64,000 nucleotides of DNA from NCED01 sp035493955 (GCA_035493955.1 DATJHI010000004.1:124001-188000), one strand, 5' to 3'. Shown: positions 1 through 7,380, numbered from the stretch's first letter. Made by a program: numbers and translations. The notes: generated by a model not told the origin, from the sequence alone.

Positions 1-32
1 AGCCGGCTGCTCTACCACTGAGCTACCGCGGA
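1..32 (-). tRNA. tRNA 5' part (probably tRNA-Asn), cut by window edge
   Basis: Read on the minus strand, this shows a 7-base acceptor strand TCCGCGG, then TA and the D-arm GCTCAGTGGTAGAGC typical of tRNAs, and it runs out of the window in the anticodon stem (AGCCGGCT). The anticodon is not visible. The combination of acceptor and anticodon-stem bases resembles alphaproteobacterial tRNA-Asn(GTT), but this identity is inference from memory of the family. The gene is transcribed leftwards, out of the window. Confidence 0.8.
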
Positions 33-110
33 TCGGTGCGCCCGAGAGCGGTGGGCTATAGCCTTGCCCGCCCCCATGCGCAAGCGCCGCTTCGGCCGCG
101 GCCCGCACGA

Positions 111-146
111 GAAAAAACAGCCCGGCCAAGACGGGGCCGGGCTGTT
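111..146 (-). terminator. Rho-independent terminator of the DUF6152 gene
   Basis: On the minus strand a perfect 12-bp stem (AACAGCCCGGCC with GGCCGGGCTGTT, + strand arms 116-127 and 135-146) with a 7-base loop is followed directly by a run of T. It lies downstream of the minus-strand gene ending at 248 and upstream of the tRNA, so it separates the two transcripts. Confidence 0.8.
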
Positions 147-247
147 GAAAAGTCGGTGATGGTGGGATGTCCTCGGATCGAAGACGCCCCGAGGATGGGC
201 GAAACATGGTTAACCGCTTATGAACGCTCGAGCTCGAGGCCCAAGGT

Positions 248-673
248 TCAGGCGCCGACGGCGCGGGGGGTGAAGAGGTAGAGGACGGTGCCGTCGGACT
301 TGGTCACCTCAATCAGCCGCGCCCCGGGGCGGCCGTCTTTCAGGGGCATCACCCGGGCGGTGACGCGGTCGCCCGGCAGCAGCGATTTGCGCGACCAGCC
401 CTCGCGCTGCATCACGTTCAGGCCCTCCATCTCGATGATCCAGCCGGTGGATTTGCCTCCGTCGGCGGAGACCATGAGCTCGATCCAGCCGTGGGGGTTC
501 ACCCACTGCAGGTCCTTGACCACGCCCTTGAGGGTGATCGGCTTCTCCCGGTCGTAGGGTGCAGAGGAGTGGTGGGCGTCGGCGGGGGCGGAGCCCAACG
601 CCAGGGCGCAGAGCAAAGAACCGGCCATAAGGCCAAGCCGGGCGGCCAAGGGCCGAGTGGATCGTCGAGCCAT
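248..673 (-). CDS. Secreted DUF6152 family protein
   Basis: A 141-residue protein with a cleavable signal peptide (residues 1-33, ending APADA) and a mature N-terminus starting His-His-Ser-Ser. It has the family hallmark Trp-Val-Asn-Pro-His-Gly-Trp at residues 57-63. The role of DUF6152 is not established; the paired histidines and NPH motif suggest ligand or metal binding, which is inference. The start at 673 is preferred over the in-frame ATG at 703 because GAGG lies a few bases before it and the signal peptide then begins properly. Two paralogues in this window (3868 and 49731) each follow a second secreted protein; this copy stands alone, with its own terminator. Confidence 0.8.
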   Translation of the reverse strand: MARRSTRPLAARLGLMAGSLLCALALGSAPADAHHSSAPYDREKPITLKGVVKDLQWVNPHGWIELMVSADGGKSTGWIIEMEGLNVMQREGWSRKSLLPGDRVTARVMPLKDGRPGARLIEVTKSDGTVLYLFTPRAVGA

Positions 674-864
674 CGTTCGCCTCGTTCCCCCGTTGGAATC
701 CATAGCAGTGGGACTCGGCGCGAACCAAGCCCGTCTTGGGCGCGGCTCGCATCTGTGGGATCATACGCGCCGACGGTCGCCAACCCTCACCGCCCATCTT
801 GCGGGATTGCCCTGGCGCCGACGTATATTCACCAGGCAGCTGGGATCGCCCGGATGGTGCACTG

Positions 865-1158
865 ATGGCCAGAAACGACTTGGACGACCTGTTGGGGACG
901 TTGAAGGCGACCTCTTCGGACGTCGCGCTCGAGGGCCTTGAAGCGGGCGTGTGGAAGCGCGTGGAAGAGACGCGCCGGGCCCGATCGATGGGCGCGGGCG
1001 GCCTGCGCATGCAACTCGCCGTCGCCGTGGCGGCCCTGGCCCTGGGCGCGGTGGTCGGCGGCGTCACCGCGGATCGCCGCCCGGCCCGCAGCGAGATGGT
1101 GCTGCTGTCGGAGGATGCTGGCCTGGCGCCCTCGGTCGCGGTCGAGGGGGGCGCGTGA
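865..1158 (+). CDS. Putative CnrY-like membrane anti-sigma factor
   Basis: A 97-residue protein with a soluble N-terminal part rich in acidic and hydrophobic residues, one membrane segment at about residues 49-69, and a short outer tail. It is the first of three coupled genes; the next encode a membrane-anchored periplasmic protein and an ECF sigma factor. In the cnrYXH metal-resistance system the first gene encodes a small single-pass anti-sigma factor of about this size and topology. The role here is inferred from order, size and topology, because the sequence itself has no diagnostic motif. It would sequester the sigma factor encoded at 1610. Confidence 0.55.
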   Translation: MARNDLDDLLGTLKATSSDVALEGLEAGVWKRVEETRRARSMGAGGLRMQLAVAVAALALGAVVGGVTADRRPARSEMVLLSEDAGLAPSVAVEGGA

Positions 1159-1613
1159 GCCGAGGAGTCTGGTTCAATCTCCTCATCACCCTGGCGGTGG
1201 CGGCGATCGCAGGCTTTGTCGGCGCCTGGGCTGGGGCGGAGGGGATGCACCGTCCCCGCGAGCGGCCCTCGCTGCTGACCCAATCGGTGCAGGAGATGGT
1301 CGACCACGGCCTGCAGCTCAGCCCGGCGCAGCGCAAGGAGATCGACGCGGTCGACGCGCGCTACACCAAGCGACGCAACGGGCTCCGGGTCCAGATCGGC
1401 GGCGCCAACGTCGAACTGGCCAAGGCGATGGCGGAGGAAATGGCCTTCGGCCCCAAGGCCCAGACCGCCATCGACCACCTGCAAAGTTCGGTGGGCGACC
1501 TGCAGAGTTCCACCGTGCTCTACATCCTGGAAATCCGCGACGTGCTCACGCCGCAGCAGCGCGTGCTCTATGACCGCAAGGTCGTCGAGGCGCTGACCGC
1601 CGGGGTGCTTTGA
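1155..1613 (+). CDS. Periplasmic sensor protein, CnrX/Spy-like, membrane anchored
   Basis: A 152-residue protein with an N-terminal membrane anchor (about residues 5-27) and a helical periplasmic domain ending in the Spy/CpxP-type signature Leu-Thr-Pro-Gln-Gln. It resembles the heavy-metal-resistance and CnrX sensor group (NccX/CnrX, about 150 residues). Translation starts at GTG 1155, which overlaps the previous stop as GTGA, so the two genes are translationally coupled. The likely role is to sense a periplasmic signal (metal or misfolding) and act on the anti-sigma factor. Whether it binds a metal cannot be seen: there are few histidines (residues near 35 and 53) and no clear His cluster. 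Confidence 0.6.
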   Translation: MSRGVWFNLLITLAVAAIAGFVGAWAGAEGMHRPRERPSLLTQSVQEMVDHGLQLSPAQRKEIDAVDARYTKRRNGLRVQIGGANVELAKAMAEEMAFGPKAQTAIDHLQSSVGDLQSSTVLYILEIRDVLTPQQRVLYDRKVVEALTAGVL

Positions 1614-2197
1614 CCCTCTCGGACGAACCGTCCGATCAGGACCTGACCGCCCGCGCCGTCGAGGGCGATCAGGCTGCATTCGCCGCCCTGATGCAGCGGC
1701 ACAAGAACTGGCTCTACCGTTTCGTCCGCCGTTACGTCGGCGAGGCGGAGGAGGCCTACGACGTGGTTCAGGAAAGTTTCGCCTCGGCCTGGATCGCCCT
1801 GTCCCGCTACGACTCCGCGCGGCCGTTCGCTGCCTGGCTGCGCCGTATCGCCCTCAACAAGTGCCGGGACCGGGCCCGCAAGGCGGCCGTCCGCCGGGTT
1901 CTGTTCGGCTTCGCCGCCACGCCGGAGAATCGGCCCGAAGTCGCCGACCCCGCGCCCGGCGCGGACCAGGCCGCGGCCTCGCGCCGGGCCCTGGAGCGGC
2001 TGGAGGCCGCCATCGCCGCGTTGCCGCGGGCCTTGAAGGAGCCGTTGGTGCTGACCGCTCTGGAAGGGCTGTCGCACAAGGAAGCCGGCGACCTGCTGGG
2101 CCTCAACGCCAAGGCGGTGGAGACGCGGGTCTACCGGGCGCGCAAACAGCTCGCTCTGGCGCTGGAGCGCGAGGACTTGGACGATATCTCGAGCTGA
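1610..2197 (+). CDS. ECF-family RNA polymerase sigma factor (CnrH/RpoE type)
   Basis: A 195-residue sigma-70 family protein with region 2 at about residues 12-85 (includes YDVVQESFASAW and RRIALNKCRDRAR) and region 4 at about 125-185 (LPRALKEPLVLTALEGLSHK helix-turn-helix). There is no region 1 or 3, as in ECF factors. The start is TTG at 1610, overlapping the stop of the sensor gene as TTGA. The frame has no better ATG before region 2. It would direct transcription of a stress or metal-response regulon when released by the upstream anti-sigma protein. The use of GTG and TTG at both coupled junctions probably keeps the stoichiometry low. Confidence 0.85.
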   Translation: MTLSDEPSDQDLTARAVEGDQAAFAALMQRHKNWLYRFVRRYVGEAEEAYDVVQESFASAWIALSRYDSARPFAAWLRRIALNKCRDRARKAAVRRVLFGFAATPENRPEVADPAPGADQAAASRRALERLEAAIAALPRALKEPLVLTALEGLSHKEAGDLLGLNAKAVETRVYRARKQLALALEREDLDDISS

Positions 2198-2234
2198 CGC
2201 TTGGATCCGGCGAAATGCGACCGATTCTGGACGC

Positions 2235-2858
2235 TCAGGGCGGGGTGAGGGCCGCCTGCTCGGCTATGAACACCCGCTCCAGGTGGCGCAGGAGTTGGCC
2301 TTGCGGATCGACGTCGGGGGGCAATGCGCAGGACGGGGCGGGGTGGGGTTCGAACAGGCCGGCCTCGGCATAGAGGTGCTCGGCGCCGCCCTCGACGTGG
2401 TCGGACAGGTCCTCGGGATGATAGGGCGTCTCCTCCGGGGCGGGGGTCGAGGCCAGGGCCAGGCCGCGCCGGCGCAGGATGGCGCCGATGACGGCGTCGG
2501 CGGCGGCCGGCTGGGCCGCCCCGGGGAGCTCCGGGCCGGCCAGTCGCAGGATCGGGACCATGTCGAGGGCGGCCTCCTGGCGCTGGCCGAAGGCCCGCCG
2601 CCGCGCTTCGTTCGCCACGGCCGCCTCGTCCTCGCCGATCGGCTCACTGAGCAGCAGGTCCTCGCCCGGCGGCGCCTGCTCCGGTTCCGCCGGGCGCAGC
2701 CCGACCCGACGGGGCGGCGGCGTCGACGGCTTGGCCGCCGGCGGCGCGGCGCCCAGCAGCGACCGGATGGCGCCCAGCCACGGCCGGCGCGAACGCCGCT
2801 CGACAGGCGTGCTGGCCTGCAGGAGGGCCCGGATTTCGGCGAGGTCGGCGTTATTCAT
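2235..2858 (-). CDS. Hypothetical Pro/Ala-rich protein
   Basis: A 207-residue protein I do not recognise. It is low in complexity, rich in Pro, Ala, Glu and Arg, with a proline-rich stretch at about residues 35-75 and no signal peptide or membrane segment. It is convergent with the ECF sigma gene, 37 bp away. The start at ATG 2858 is chosen; an upstream in-frame TTG at 2867 is possible, and GGAGGAG sits immediately before the ATG (short spacing). Strong GC3 bias supports coding. No function can be offered. Confidence 0.55.
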   Translation of the reverse strand: MNNADLAEIRALLQASTPVERRSRRPWLGAIRSLLGAAPPAAKPSTPPPRRVGLRPAEPEQAPPGEDLLLSEPIGEDEAAVANEARRRAFGQRQEAALDMVPILRLAGPELPGAAQPAAADAVIGAILRRRGLALASTPAPEETPYHPEDLSDHVEGGAEHLYAEAGLFEPHPAPSCALPPDVDPQGQLLRHLERVFIAEQAALTPP

Positions 2859-3002
2859 CTCCTCCAAGCCTAGTCGAGGGCCGTCACCGATTGGTCAACG
2901 GGCAGGGTGAAGGGTTCCTAAGCCATGTCGTCCTTCGGTTGACCGCGCCCGCGCAAAGGGGTTCTTTCGGATTTGATGACGATCTTAAGGGAAAGACGCC
3001 CC

Positions 3003-3827
3003 ATGAGGCAGCAATACCGGCGATTGGCGCTCGTGGCGCTGATGGCGGGGGCGACCATGTCCGCCCTTCCCGCCGCCGCCGCGGAAAAGAGCAACCCGCC
3101 GCCCACCCAGAAGGACTGGCTGGCCCTGTCCAGGCTGCCGGACTGGAGCGGTGTCTGGAATCCCGACATCACCGATCAGAACAGGCAGGCCACGGCCAAT
3201 CCCCCCCCATGGACGCCGGCCGTCGCCAAGCAGATCGAGCATATGACGGCTGAGGAGAAGGCCGGTCGGCCCCGCCTTATCCTGATGGGATGCCTGCCCT
3301 ACGGCATGCCCAACCTGATGACGATCACCCACAACGCCATGGAAATCCTGTTCACGCCCGGCCGGGTGACCATCCTCGGCGAAAGCGACGGCAACCGCCT
3401 GAGGCGCATCTATACCGACGGCCGCGACCACCCGGAGGACCCGGACCTCAGCTTCCACGGCCATTCGGTCGGCCATTGGGAAGGTCAAACCTTGGTGGTC
3501 GACACGGTGGGCATCCTGCCCCAGGTGTGGTTGGCGACGGGGGAGGGGGTGGGCATACCCAACAACGGCGACATGCATGTCGTCGAACGCATCCATCTGG
3601 CGGCGCCCGACGTCCTGGTGGACGACCTGACCGTCACTGCCCCCAAGGTCCTGACCTCGCCTTGGAAGACCACCCGAAAATTCTACCGCCAGCGCGCGCA
3701 GAAGTTCGACATCGTCGAAGGGGCCTGCGAGCAGGGCAATTTCAAAGCCGCCACCGACGCTCAGGGCAATTCCATCTATGTGCCGATCGAGCTCGACCCC
3801 CTCGGCGGCGTGTCGTCCAAACGCTGA
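3003..3827 (+). CDS. Secreted protein of unknown function, partner of DUF6152 (copy 1)
   Basis: A 274-residue protein with a signal peptide (about residues 1-27, ending AAAA). The core carries Trp-Ser-Gly-Val-Trp near the mature N-terminus, GRVTILGESDGNRLRRIYTDG and then HSVGHWEGQTLVVDTVG. The same HWEG-TLVVDT core recurs in the protein at 48968, so the two are paralogues. Both are followed at once by a DUF6152 gene. I know of no assigned function; such proteins are common in Caulobacterales, sphingomonads and acidobacteria. A periplasmic or outer-membrane location is inferred. The start at 3003 is preferred over 2973 because it begins the signal peptide. Confidence 0.7.
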   Translation: MRQQYRRLALVALMAGATMSALPAAAAEKSNPPPTQKDWLALSRLPDWSGVWNPDITDQNRQATANPPPWTPAVAKQIEHMTAEEKAGRPRLILMGCLPYGMPNLMTITHNAMEILFTPGRVTILGESDGNRLRRIYTDGRDHPEDPDLSFHGHSVGHWEGQTLVVDTVGILPQVWLATGEGVGIPNNGDMHVVERIHLAAPDVLVDDLTVTAPKVLTSPWKTTRKFYRQRAQKFDIVEGACEQGNFKAATDAQGNSIYVPIELDPLGGVSSKR

Positions 3828-3867
3828 CGTCATGTTCAAGCCGCCATTCCAGCGCAAGGGATTCGCC

Positions 3868-4278
3868 ATGAAGCCGCTCGCCCCCATCGCCGCCCTCAGT
3901 CTTGTTTTCGGGCTTGCCGCCGCCTCGTCGTCCACGGCCCACCACTCCGGGGCCATGTATGACGCGGCCCACCCCATCACCGTCGACGCGGTGGTGAAGA
4001 GCTTCGAATGGATCAATCCCCATTCGGTCTTGGAGGTGGTCACACCTGTCTCCGCCGCCCAGCCGACCGGCGCCTTGACCATCGAGATGTCGAGCCCGGG
4101 GGCGCTGACGCGATACGGGCTGACCAAGCGCAGCTTCAAACCCGGCGACAAGATCAAGCTGGCCTACGCGCCGCGGAAGGAGGGCGGCCCGGTGGGCCTC
4201 TTCCTGAACGCCACCACCTCCACCGGCTTGACGCTCCGCCAGAACTTCCAGGCCGTCGAGAAGCCCGGCATCGAATAG
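3868..4278 (+). CDS. Secreted DUF6152 family protein (copy 2)
   Basis: A 136-residue protein with a signal peptide (residues 1-24) and a mature N-terminus His-His-Ser-Gly-Ala-Met-Tyr-Asp. The WINPH motif near residue 51 aligns with WVNPH at 248 and WTNPH at 49731. It lies 40 bp after the secreted unknown gene and is probably co-transcribed with it. The recurring two-gene arrangement suggests the products act together in the periplasm (inference). The function of DUF6152 is unknown. Confidence 0.8.
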   Translation: MKPLAPIAALSLVFGLAAASSSTAHHSGAMYDAAHPITVDAVVKSFEWINPHSVLEVVTPVSAAQPTGALTIEMSSPGALTRYGLTKRSFKPGDKIKLAYAPRKEGGPVGLFLNATTSTGLTLRQNFQAVEKPGIE

Positions 4279-4377
4279 GCCGGGCGAAGCGCGGCGCCTG
4301 GCTATGACCGTTCCGGGCGGGGCGGGAGAGGCTCAACGAAACCCGCCGGCGCCGCGCCAAGGCGCCGGTGCACGGGA

Positions 4378-5013
4378 TCAAATCGGCGCAAAGAGACCTG
4401 CCTGGCGCACGCCGTCGAAAATGAACTGAACGGCCAGACCCGCGAGCAGCACGCCGGATATCCGGCCGACGACGTCGGATCCCGTCTGCCCCAGACGGCG
4501 CACCAGAGCCTCAGACGCGAGCATCGCGACATAGGTGACGGCCAGGCAGGCTATGACCATGAACACGACCGCGGTCCTTTCGAACCACGTTTCGGTGCGG
4601 CCCATGACCAATACGACAGCCGCAAGGCTGCCGGGGCCCGCGATCAGCGGAAACGCCAGGGGGAATACCGCGATATCGCCGGCCTGTTGCGCATCTCGCG
4701 TTTCGCTCGCGTTGATCGACGACAGGCCCGGGTTTGAGAAGGTCAGGGTCAGAGCCTGCAGGAACAGGAGCACGCCCCCTGCCACCCGAAAGGCCGGCAG
4801 CGACACGTGCAACAGCGAAAGGACGGCTCCCCCGCCCAACGCGAACAGCAGCAGGACAACGCCTGCGATCATGACCGAGCGCGCGGCCAGGCTATTTCGC
4901 TCGGGCCGATGCACGCCCGCGGTAAGGGCGGCGAAGACCACAGCGGTTTCGATCGGGCCGATCGTCACAAAGACCGTGACGAATGCCGAAAGGAGGTTCG
5001 GCGGCAAGCTCAT
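4378..5013 (-). CDS. MarC family integral membrane protein
   Basis: A 211-residue, six-helix membrane protein of the MarC/YhcE family: FVTIGPIETAVVFAAL in the first helix, FPLAFPLIAGPGSLAAVVLV in the centre and a hydrophobic C-terminal helix. Family length is about 200-215 residues. MarC was once linked to multiple antibiotic resistance, but that role has been withdrawn; some members are thought to transport small solutes. It stands alone on the minus strand, convergent with the DUF6152 gene and divergent from the heat-shock genes. The ATG at 5013 fits the first helix. Confidence 0.85.
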   Translation of the reverse strand: MSLPPNLLSAFVTVFVTIGPIETAVVFAALTAGVHRPERNSLAARSVMIAGVVLLLFALGGGAVLSLLHVSLPAFRVAGGVLLFLQALTLTFSNPGLSSINASETRDAQQAGDIAVFPLAFPLIAGPGSLAAVVLVMGRTETWFERTAVVFMVIACLAVTYVAMLASEALVRRLGQTGSDVVGRISGVLLAGLAVQFIFDGVRQAGLFAPI

Positions 5014-5099
5014 TGCGGATCTGATCTACAAAGCGGCGGACCGTCGCCAGGGTGTCGGCGACCGAGTTAGGACGGATGAAAAAATCCGCAAGCGGGGCG

Positions 5100-5130
5100 C
5101 TTGACGCCGTTTTTGGCCTTCCTAATTTTT
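5100..5130 (+). promoter_or_regulatory. Candidate sigma-32 (RpoH) promoter of the first hsp20 gene
   Basis: CTTGAC at 5100-5105 and CCTAATTTTT at 5121-5130 are separated by 15 bp, close to the RpoH pattern CTTGAA-N(13-16)-CCCATnT. Transcription would begin near 5137, giving a leader of about 90 nt that holds the ROSE-like structure. This is a reading by eye; the gene type makes RpoH control likely. Confidence 0.55.
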
Positions 5131-5133
5131 CGC

Positions 5134-5231
5134 CGTCGGGCGCCGCGAGGGCTCGACGACAGTCAGGGGGCGCCCGCGCTTCCGGGCGCCTCTCAGGTCC
5201 AACTTGCTCGTTCGAGGAGATGGAAATGAGA
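5134..5231 (+). ncRNA. ROSE-like RNA thermometer in the hsp20 5' leader
   Basis: The leader can fold into three stem-loops: 5134-5138 with 5154-5158; ggcgcccg 5169-5176 with 5183-5190; and a terminal hairpin in which CTTGCTC (5203-5209) faces GAGGAG (5214-5219). In the last, G5206 is bulged and the Shine-Dalgarno bases are paired, matching the UYGCU-versus-AGGA arrangement that defines ROSE thermometers. The hairpin extends outward through TCCA/TGGA (5198-5201 with 5221-5224) and TCTCA/TGAGA (5191-5195 with 5227-5231), so the ATG at 5226 is also sequestered. Heating would melt it and permit translation. ROSE elements are known before small heat-shock genes of alphaproteobacteria. Confidence 0.7.
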
Positions 5232-5714
5232 ACGGCATATGACTTTTCTCCCCTTTACCGGTCCATGATCGGCGTCGACCGGATGGCGGATCTCGTCCAA
5301 AGCGCGATGAGGAGCGAGGAAGACACAGGCTTTCCGCCCTATGACGTCGAAAAGACCGGGGAGGACGGCTATCGCATCACCTTGGCCGCGGCCGGCTTTA
5401 GCGCCGACGAACTCGAAATCACCGCGTCGCCGAACCTCCTGGTCGTGACCGGCCGCAAGGCCAAGATGGCTGGAGGGGACGGGCGCACCTACCTGCATAG
5501 GGGTATCGCCGGCCGCGACTTTGAACGGAAGTTCGAGTTGGCCGACTATGTGGTGGTCAAGTCCGCCGCCTACGACAACGGACTGCTTTCGATCGATCTG
5601 GTCCGGGAAGTGCCTGAAGCGCTCAGACCTCGGCGGATCGAGATCGGCGCCGCTGACGCCGCGGCGGGTCCGCGCCGTATCCACAAGGACCAAGAGGCCG
5701 CCCGCGCCGCCTGA
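5226..5714 (+). CDS. Small heat-shock protein, Hsp20/IbpA type (class A-like)
   Basis: A 162-residue ATP-independent holdase of the alpha-crystallin family. The N-terminus YDFSPLYRSMIGVDRM is typical of rhizobial/alphaproteobacterial class A sHsps. The alpha-crystallin domain spans about residues 38-130 (DGYRITLAAAGFSADELEIT, then NGLLSIDLVREVP), followed by an Ile-X-Ile tail motif (RIEIG) that mediates oligomer contacts. The start at 5226 is chosen because GAGGAG (5214-5219) is correctly spaced, although ATG 5220 is in frame. Control by a sigma-32-like promoter and a ROSE-like leader is indicated. A second sHsp gene follows after 82 bp; such A/B pairs often co-assemble. Confidence 0.92.
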   Translation: MRTAYDFSPLYRSMIGVDRMADLVQSAMRSEEDTGFPPYDVEKTGEDGYRITLAAAGFSADELEITASPNLLVVTGRKAKMAGGDGRTYLHRGIAGRDFERKFELADYVVVKSAAYDNGLLSIDLVREVPEALRPRRIEIGAADAAAGPRRIHKDQEAARAA

Positions 5715-5735
5715 CCGGCGATGGCGTGGGCAACT

Positions 5736-5768
5736 GGAATCCTGGGCGCCCTGATCGGTCAGGATTCC
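5736..5768 (+). repeat. Perfect 9-bp inverted repeat between the two hsp20 genes
   Basis: GGAATCCTG (5736-5744) and CAGGATTCC (5760-5768) are perfect inverted copies separated by 15 bases, ending 28 bp before the second hsp20 ATG. No T-run follows, so it is not a classic terminator. It may be an mRNA stem separating the two cistrons (processing or stability) or part of the second leader. It does not pair with the Shine-Dalgarno sequence. Confidence 0.45.
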
Positions 5769-5796
5769 GATGCGCGTCAAAGCATGGAGGACCATC

Positions 5797-6306
5797 ATGA
5801 ACGTGCGCGATCTTGTTCCCTGGACCCGGAGCAATGACCGGGACCGTACCCTTCCCGCCGCCCAGGAGGCGGCGACCAGTCCGCTTTTCGCCCTGCACCG
5901 GGAAATGAACCGGCTGTTCGACGACGTGTTCCGCGGTTTCGATGCGCCGACGCCGTGGAGCGGCCGCGGTGTCTGGCCTCAACTCGAAGTCGAGGACACC
6001 GACAGCGAATACCGGGTGACCGCCGAACTGCCGGGCCTTGAGGAAAAGGACGTCGAGGTGTTGTTCGAGGACGGGGCGCTGATCTTGCGCGGCGAGAAGC
6101 GCGCGCAGACCGAAGACCGCAGCCGCGCCTTCAGCGAGCGCGTTTACGGTCGCTTCGAGCGCCGCCTGACCCTCGGAGACATCGATGAGGACCGGATACA
6201 GGCCAGGTTCCGCAACGGCGTCCTGACCGTCACTGCGCCAAAGTCTGAGCAGAGCCGGTCGCGGGTGAAGCGGATTCCGATCAATGCGGGCGCTACCAGC
6301 CATTGA
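5797..6306 (+). CDS. Small heat-shock protein, Hsp20 family (class C-like)
   Basis: A 169-residue Hsp20 chaperone with an N-terminal arm (FALHREMNRLFDDVFRGF at about 31-48) and an alpha-crystallin domain at about residues 63-155 (YRVTAELPGLEEKDVEVLFE, NGVLTVTAPK). The C-terminal Ile-Pro-Ile motif (KRIPI) is present. The start at ATG 5797 has TGGAGG 6 bp upstream; the in-frame ATG at 5770 has none. It differs from its neighbour in having the classic HREMNRLFDDVFR helix. It is likely co-expressed with the first sHsp under heat or protein stress. Confidence 0.9.
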   Translation: MNVRDLVPWTRSNDRDRTLPAAQEAATSPLFALHREMNRLFDDVFRGFDAPTPWSGRGVWPQLEVEDTDSEYRVTAELPGLEEKDVEVLFEDGALILRGEKRAQTEDRSRAFSERVYGRFERRLTLGDIDEDRIQARFRNGVLTVTAPKSEQSRSRVKRIPINAGATSH

Positions 6307-6391
6307 GCCTTGGCAGCTGCCCGCCATCCGAGGTCGGCATTTCGTCGCCGGCCTCGGGTGACTGTCACAATCCATTGTCGGAGATTGTTTT

Positions 6392-6982
6392 ATGCGCCCC
6401 CCTCGCAAAGCCATTCTCGCAGGCGCTGCGGCGATCGCTCTTCTGGGCGTCGCCGGATTGGCCGCTGCTGAGATCAGGAACGCGCACGTGCTGGATGTCC
6501 GTATGCCCGACGGATCCTCGGCGCGTATCCGCTATGTCGGCGATACGCCGCCGACGGTGAGTTTCGCCCCGGCCCCGTTAGCGCTCTCAATCCCTTCACC
6601 GGCGTACGCCCCATTCGGTCCCGAGTCGCCTTTCGCGGCGCTCGAGCGGATTACCGAGGCCATGGACCGGCAGGCGGACGCGATGTTCCGGGAGGTGGGC
6701 GCGCAGTCTGGGCTGGCGTTCGCCGGTCCGGACCTGACCCAGGTCGACGCCGGAAAGTCGCCCCCGGACGTGCAGGGCTTTTCGATGGTCTTGACGACCT
6801 CCGGAAATGGCGTTTGCAGCCGAAGCGTTCAGTACCGGTCGTTTGGAGACAAGCCGCCACAGGTCGTAAGCCGCACCTCCGGCGCCTGCACAGCCGACCA
6901 AAAACGGCCCGCCCTTTCGGTGACCTCCGGTTCCGCCGCCGAGGCTTCTCAGCCTGACCGCGCGGGCCAAAGGCCGATCTGA
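6392..6982 (+). CDS. Hypothetical secreted protein in the stress island
   Basis: A 196-residue protein with a signal peptide (about residues 1-26). The mature part contains RNAHVLDVRMPDGSSARIRYVGDTPP, a helical stretch around FAALERITEAMDRQADAMFR, and a C-terminal part with two cysteines that could form a disulfide (NGVCSRSVQY and SGACTADQ). I cannot name the family. It begins 85 bp after the second hsp20 gene on the same strand, so envelope stress is a plausible but unproven context. Confidence 0.6.
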   Translation: MRPPRKAILAGAAAIALLGVAGLAAAEIRNAHVLDVRMPDGSSARIRYVGDTPPTVSFAPAPLALSIPSPAYAPFGPESPFAALERITEAMDRQADAMFREVGAQSGLAFAGPDLTQVDAGKSPPDVQGFSMVLTTSGNGVCSRSVQYRSFGDKPPQVVSRTSGACTADQKRPALSVTSGSAAEASQPDRAGQRPI

Positions 6983-7056
6983 TCGATTGCACGAGCAGCA
7001 CTTGACGTCGCCAGCCGCCCTTGTGGCTGTCGGAGAAAGGAGAACGTAGGAAAACG

Positions 7057-7380
7057 ATGATGCGACTTGCAACGTCGGAACAGAGCTTTGACCTACGGGG
7101 CGTCGATGCGCCCTGCAGCCTCAGGGTCGCCCTCGAGCGTGGCGTTCGGCCCGCCGTTGGCTTTCAAAACCCCGATGATGTGGTGAAGGACCCTCACCTC
7201 ACATTCCGCGATAAACGGGAAATCCTCTCGTCGTGGGCGTCTGATGCATCGGCCGTCCAAGACGAGCCTCGCCTGAGATGGCTATTGGGCACTGTCGAGC
7301 CGGTCCCATTGGAAGACGTGCGCGCGGCGTTGAAACGGCTGGACACGATGGAGGCGGGCCGTGACGACCGCACTCATTGA
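7057..7380 (+). CDS. Conserved hypothetical protein (stress-island small protein)
   Basis: A 107-residue cytoplasmic protein containing the block FQNPDDVVKDPHLT followed by KREILSSWASDASAV and LRWL. I have seen this pattern in alphaproteobacterial small proteins found near stress genes, but it has no function I can state. Tandem ATGs at 7057 and 7060 are possible starts; GTAGG lies 6 bp upstream. The 3' end overlaps a possible 30-codon reading frame at 7361. Confidence 0.6.
   Translation: MMRLATSEQSFDLRGVDAPCSLRVALERGVRPAVGFQNPDDVVKDPHLTFRDKREILSSWASDASAVQDEPRLRWLLGTVEPVPLEDVRAALKRLDTMEAGRDDRTH

Noticed and set aside
309..1679. Long minus-strand open frame (456 codons) across the ECF cassette
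   Set aside because: It lies antisense to three genes with clear homology and Shine-Dalgarno coupling. Such antisense frames are expected from the high GC third-position bias; the translation is Arg/Pro/Gly-rich with no motif.
4346..4368. Hairpin CCGGCGCC/GGCGCCGG between two convergent genes
   Set aside because: Good stem but no T-run on either side; not enough for a terminator call.
5052..5225. Upstream extension of the first hsp20 frame
   Set aside because: It would start within the promoter and overlie the thermometer leader; the residues do not match the Hsp20 family.
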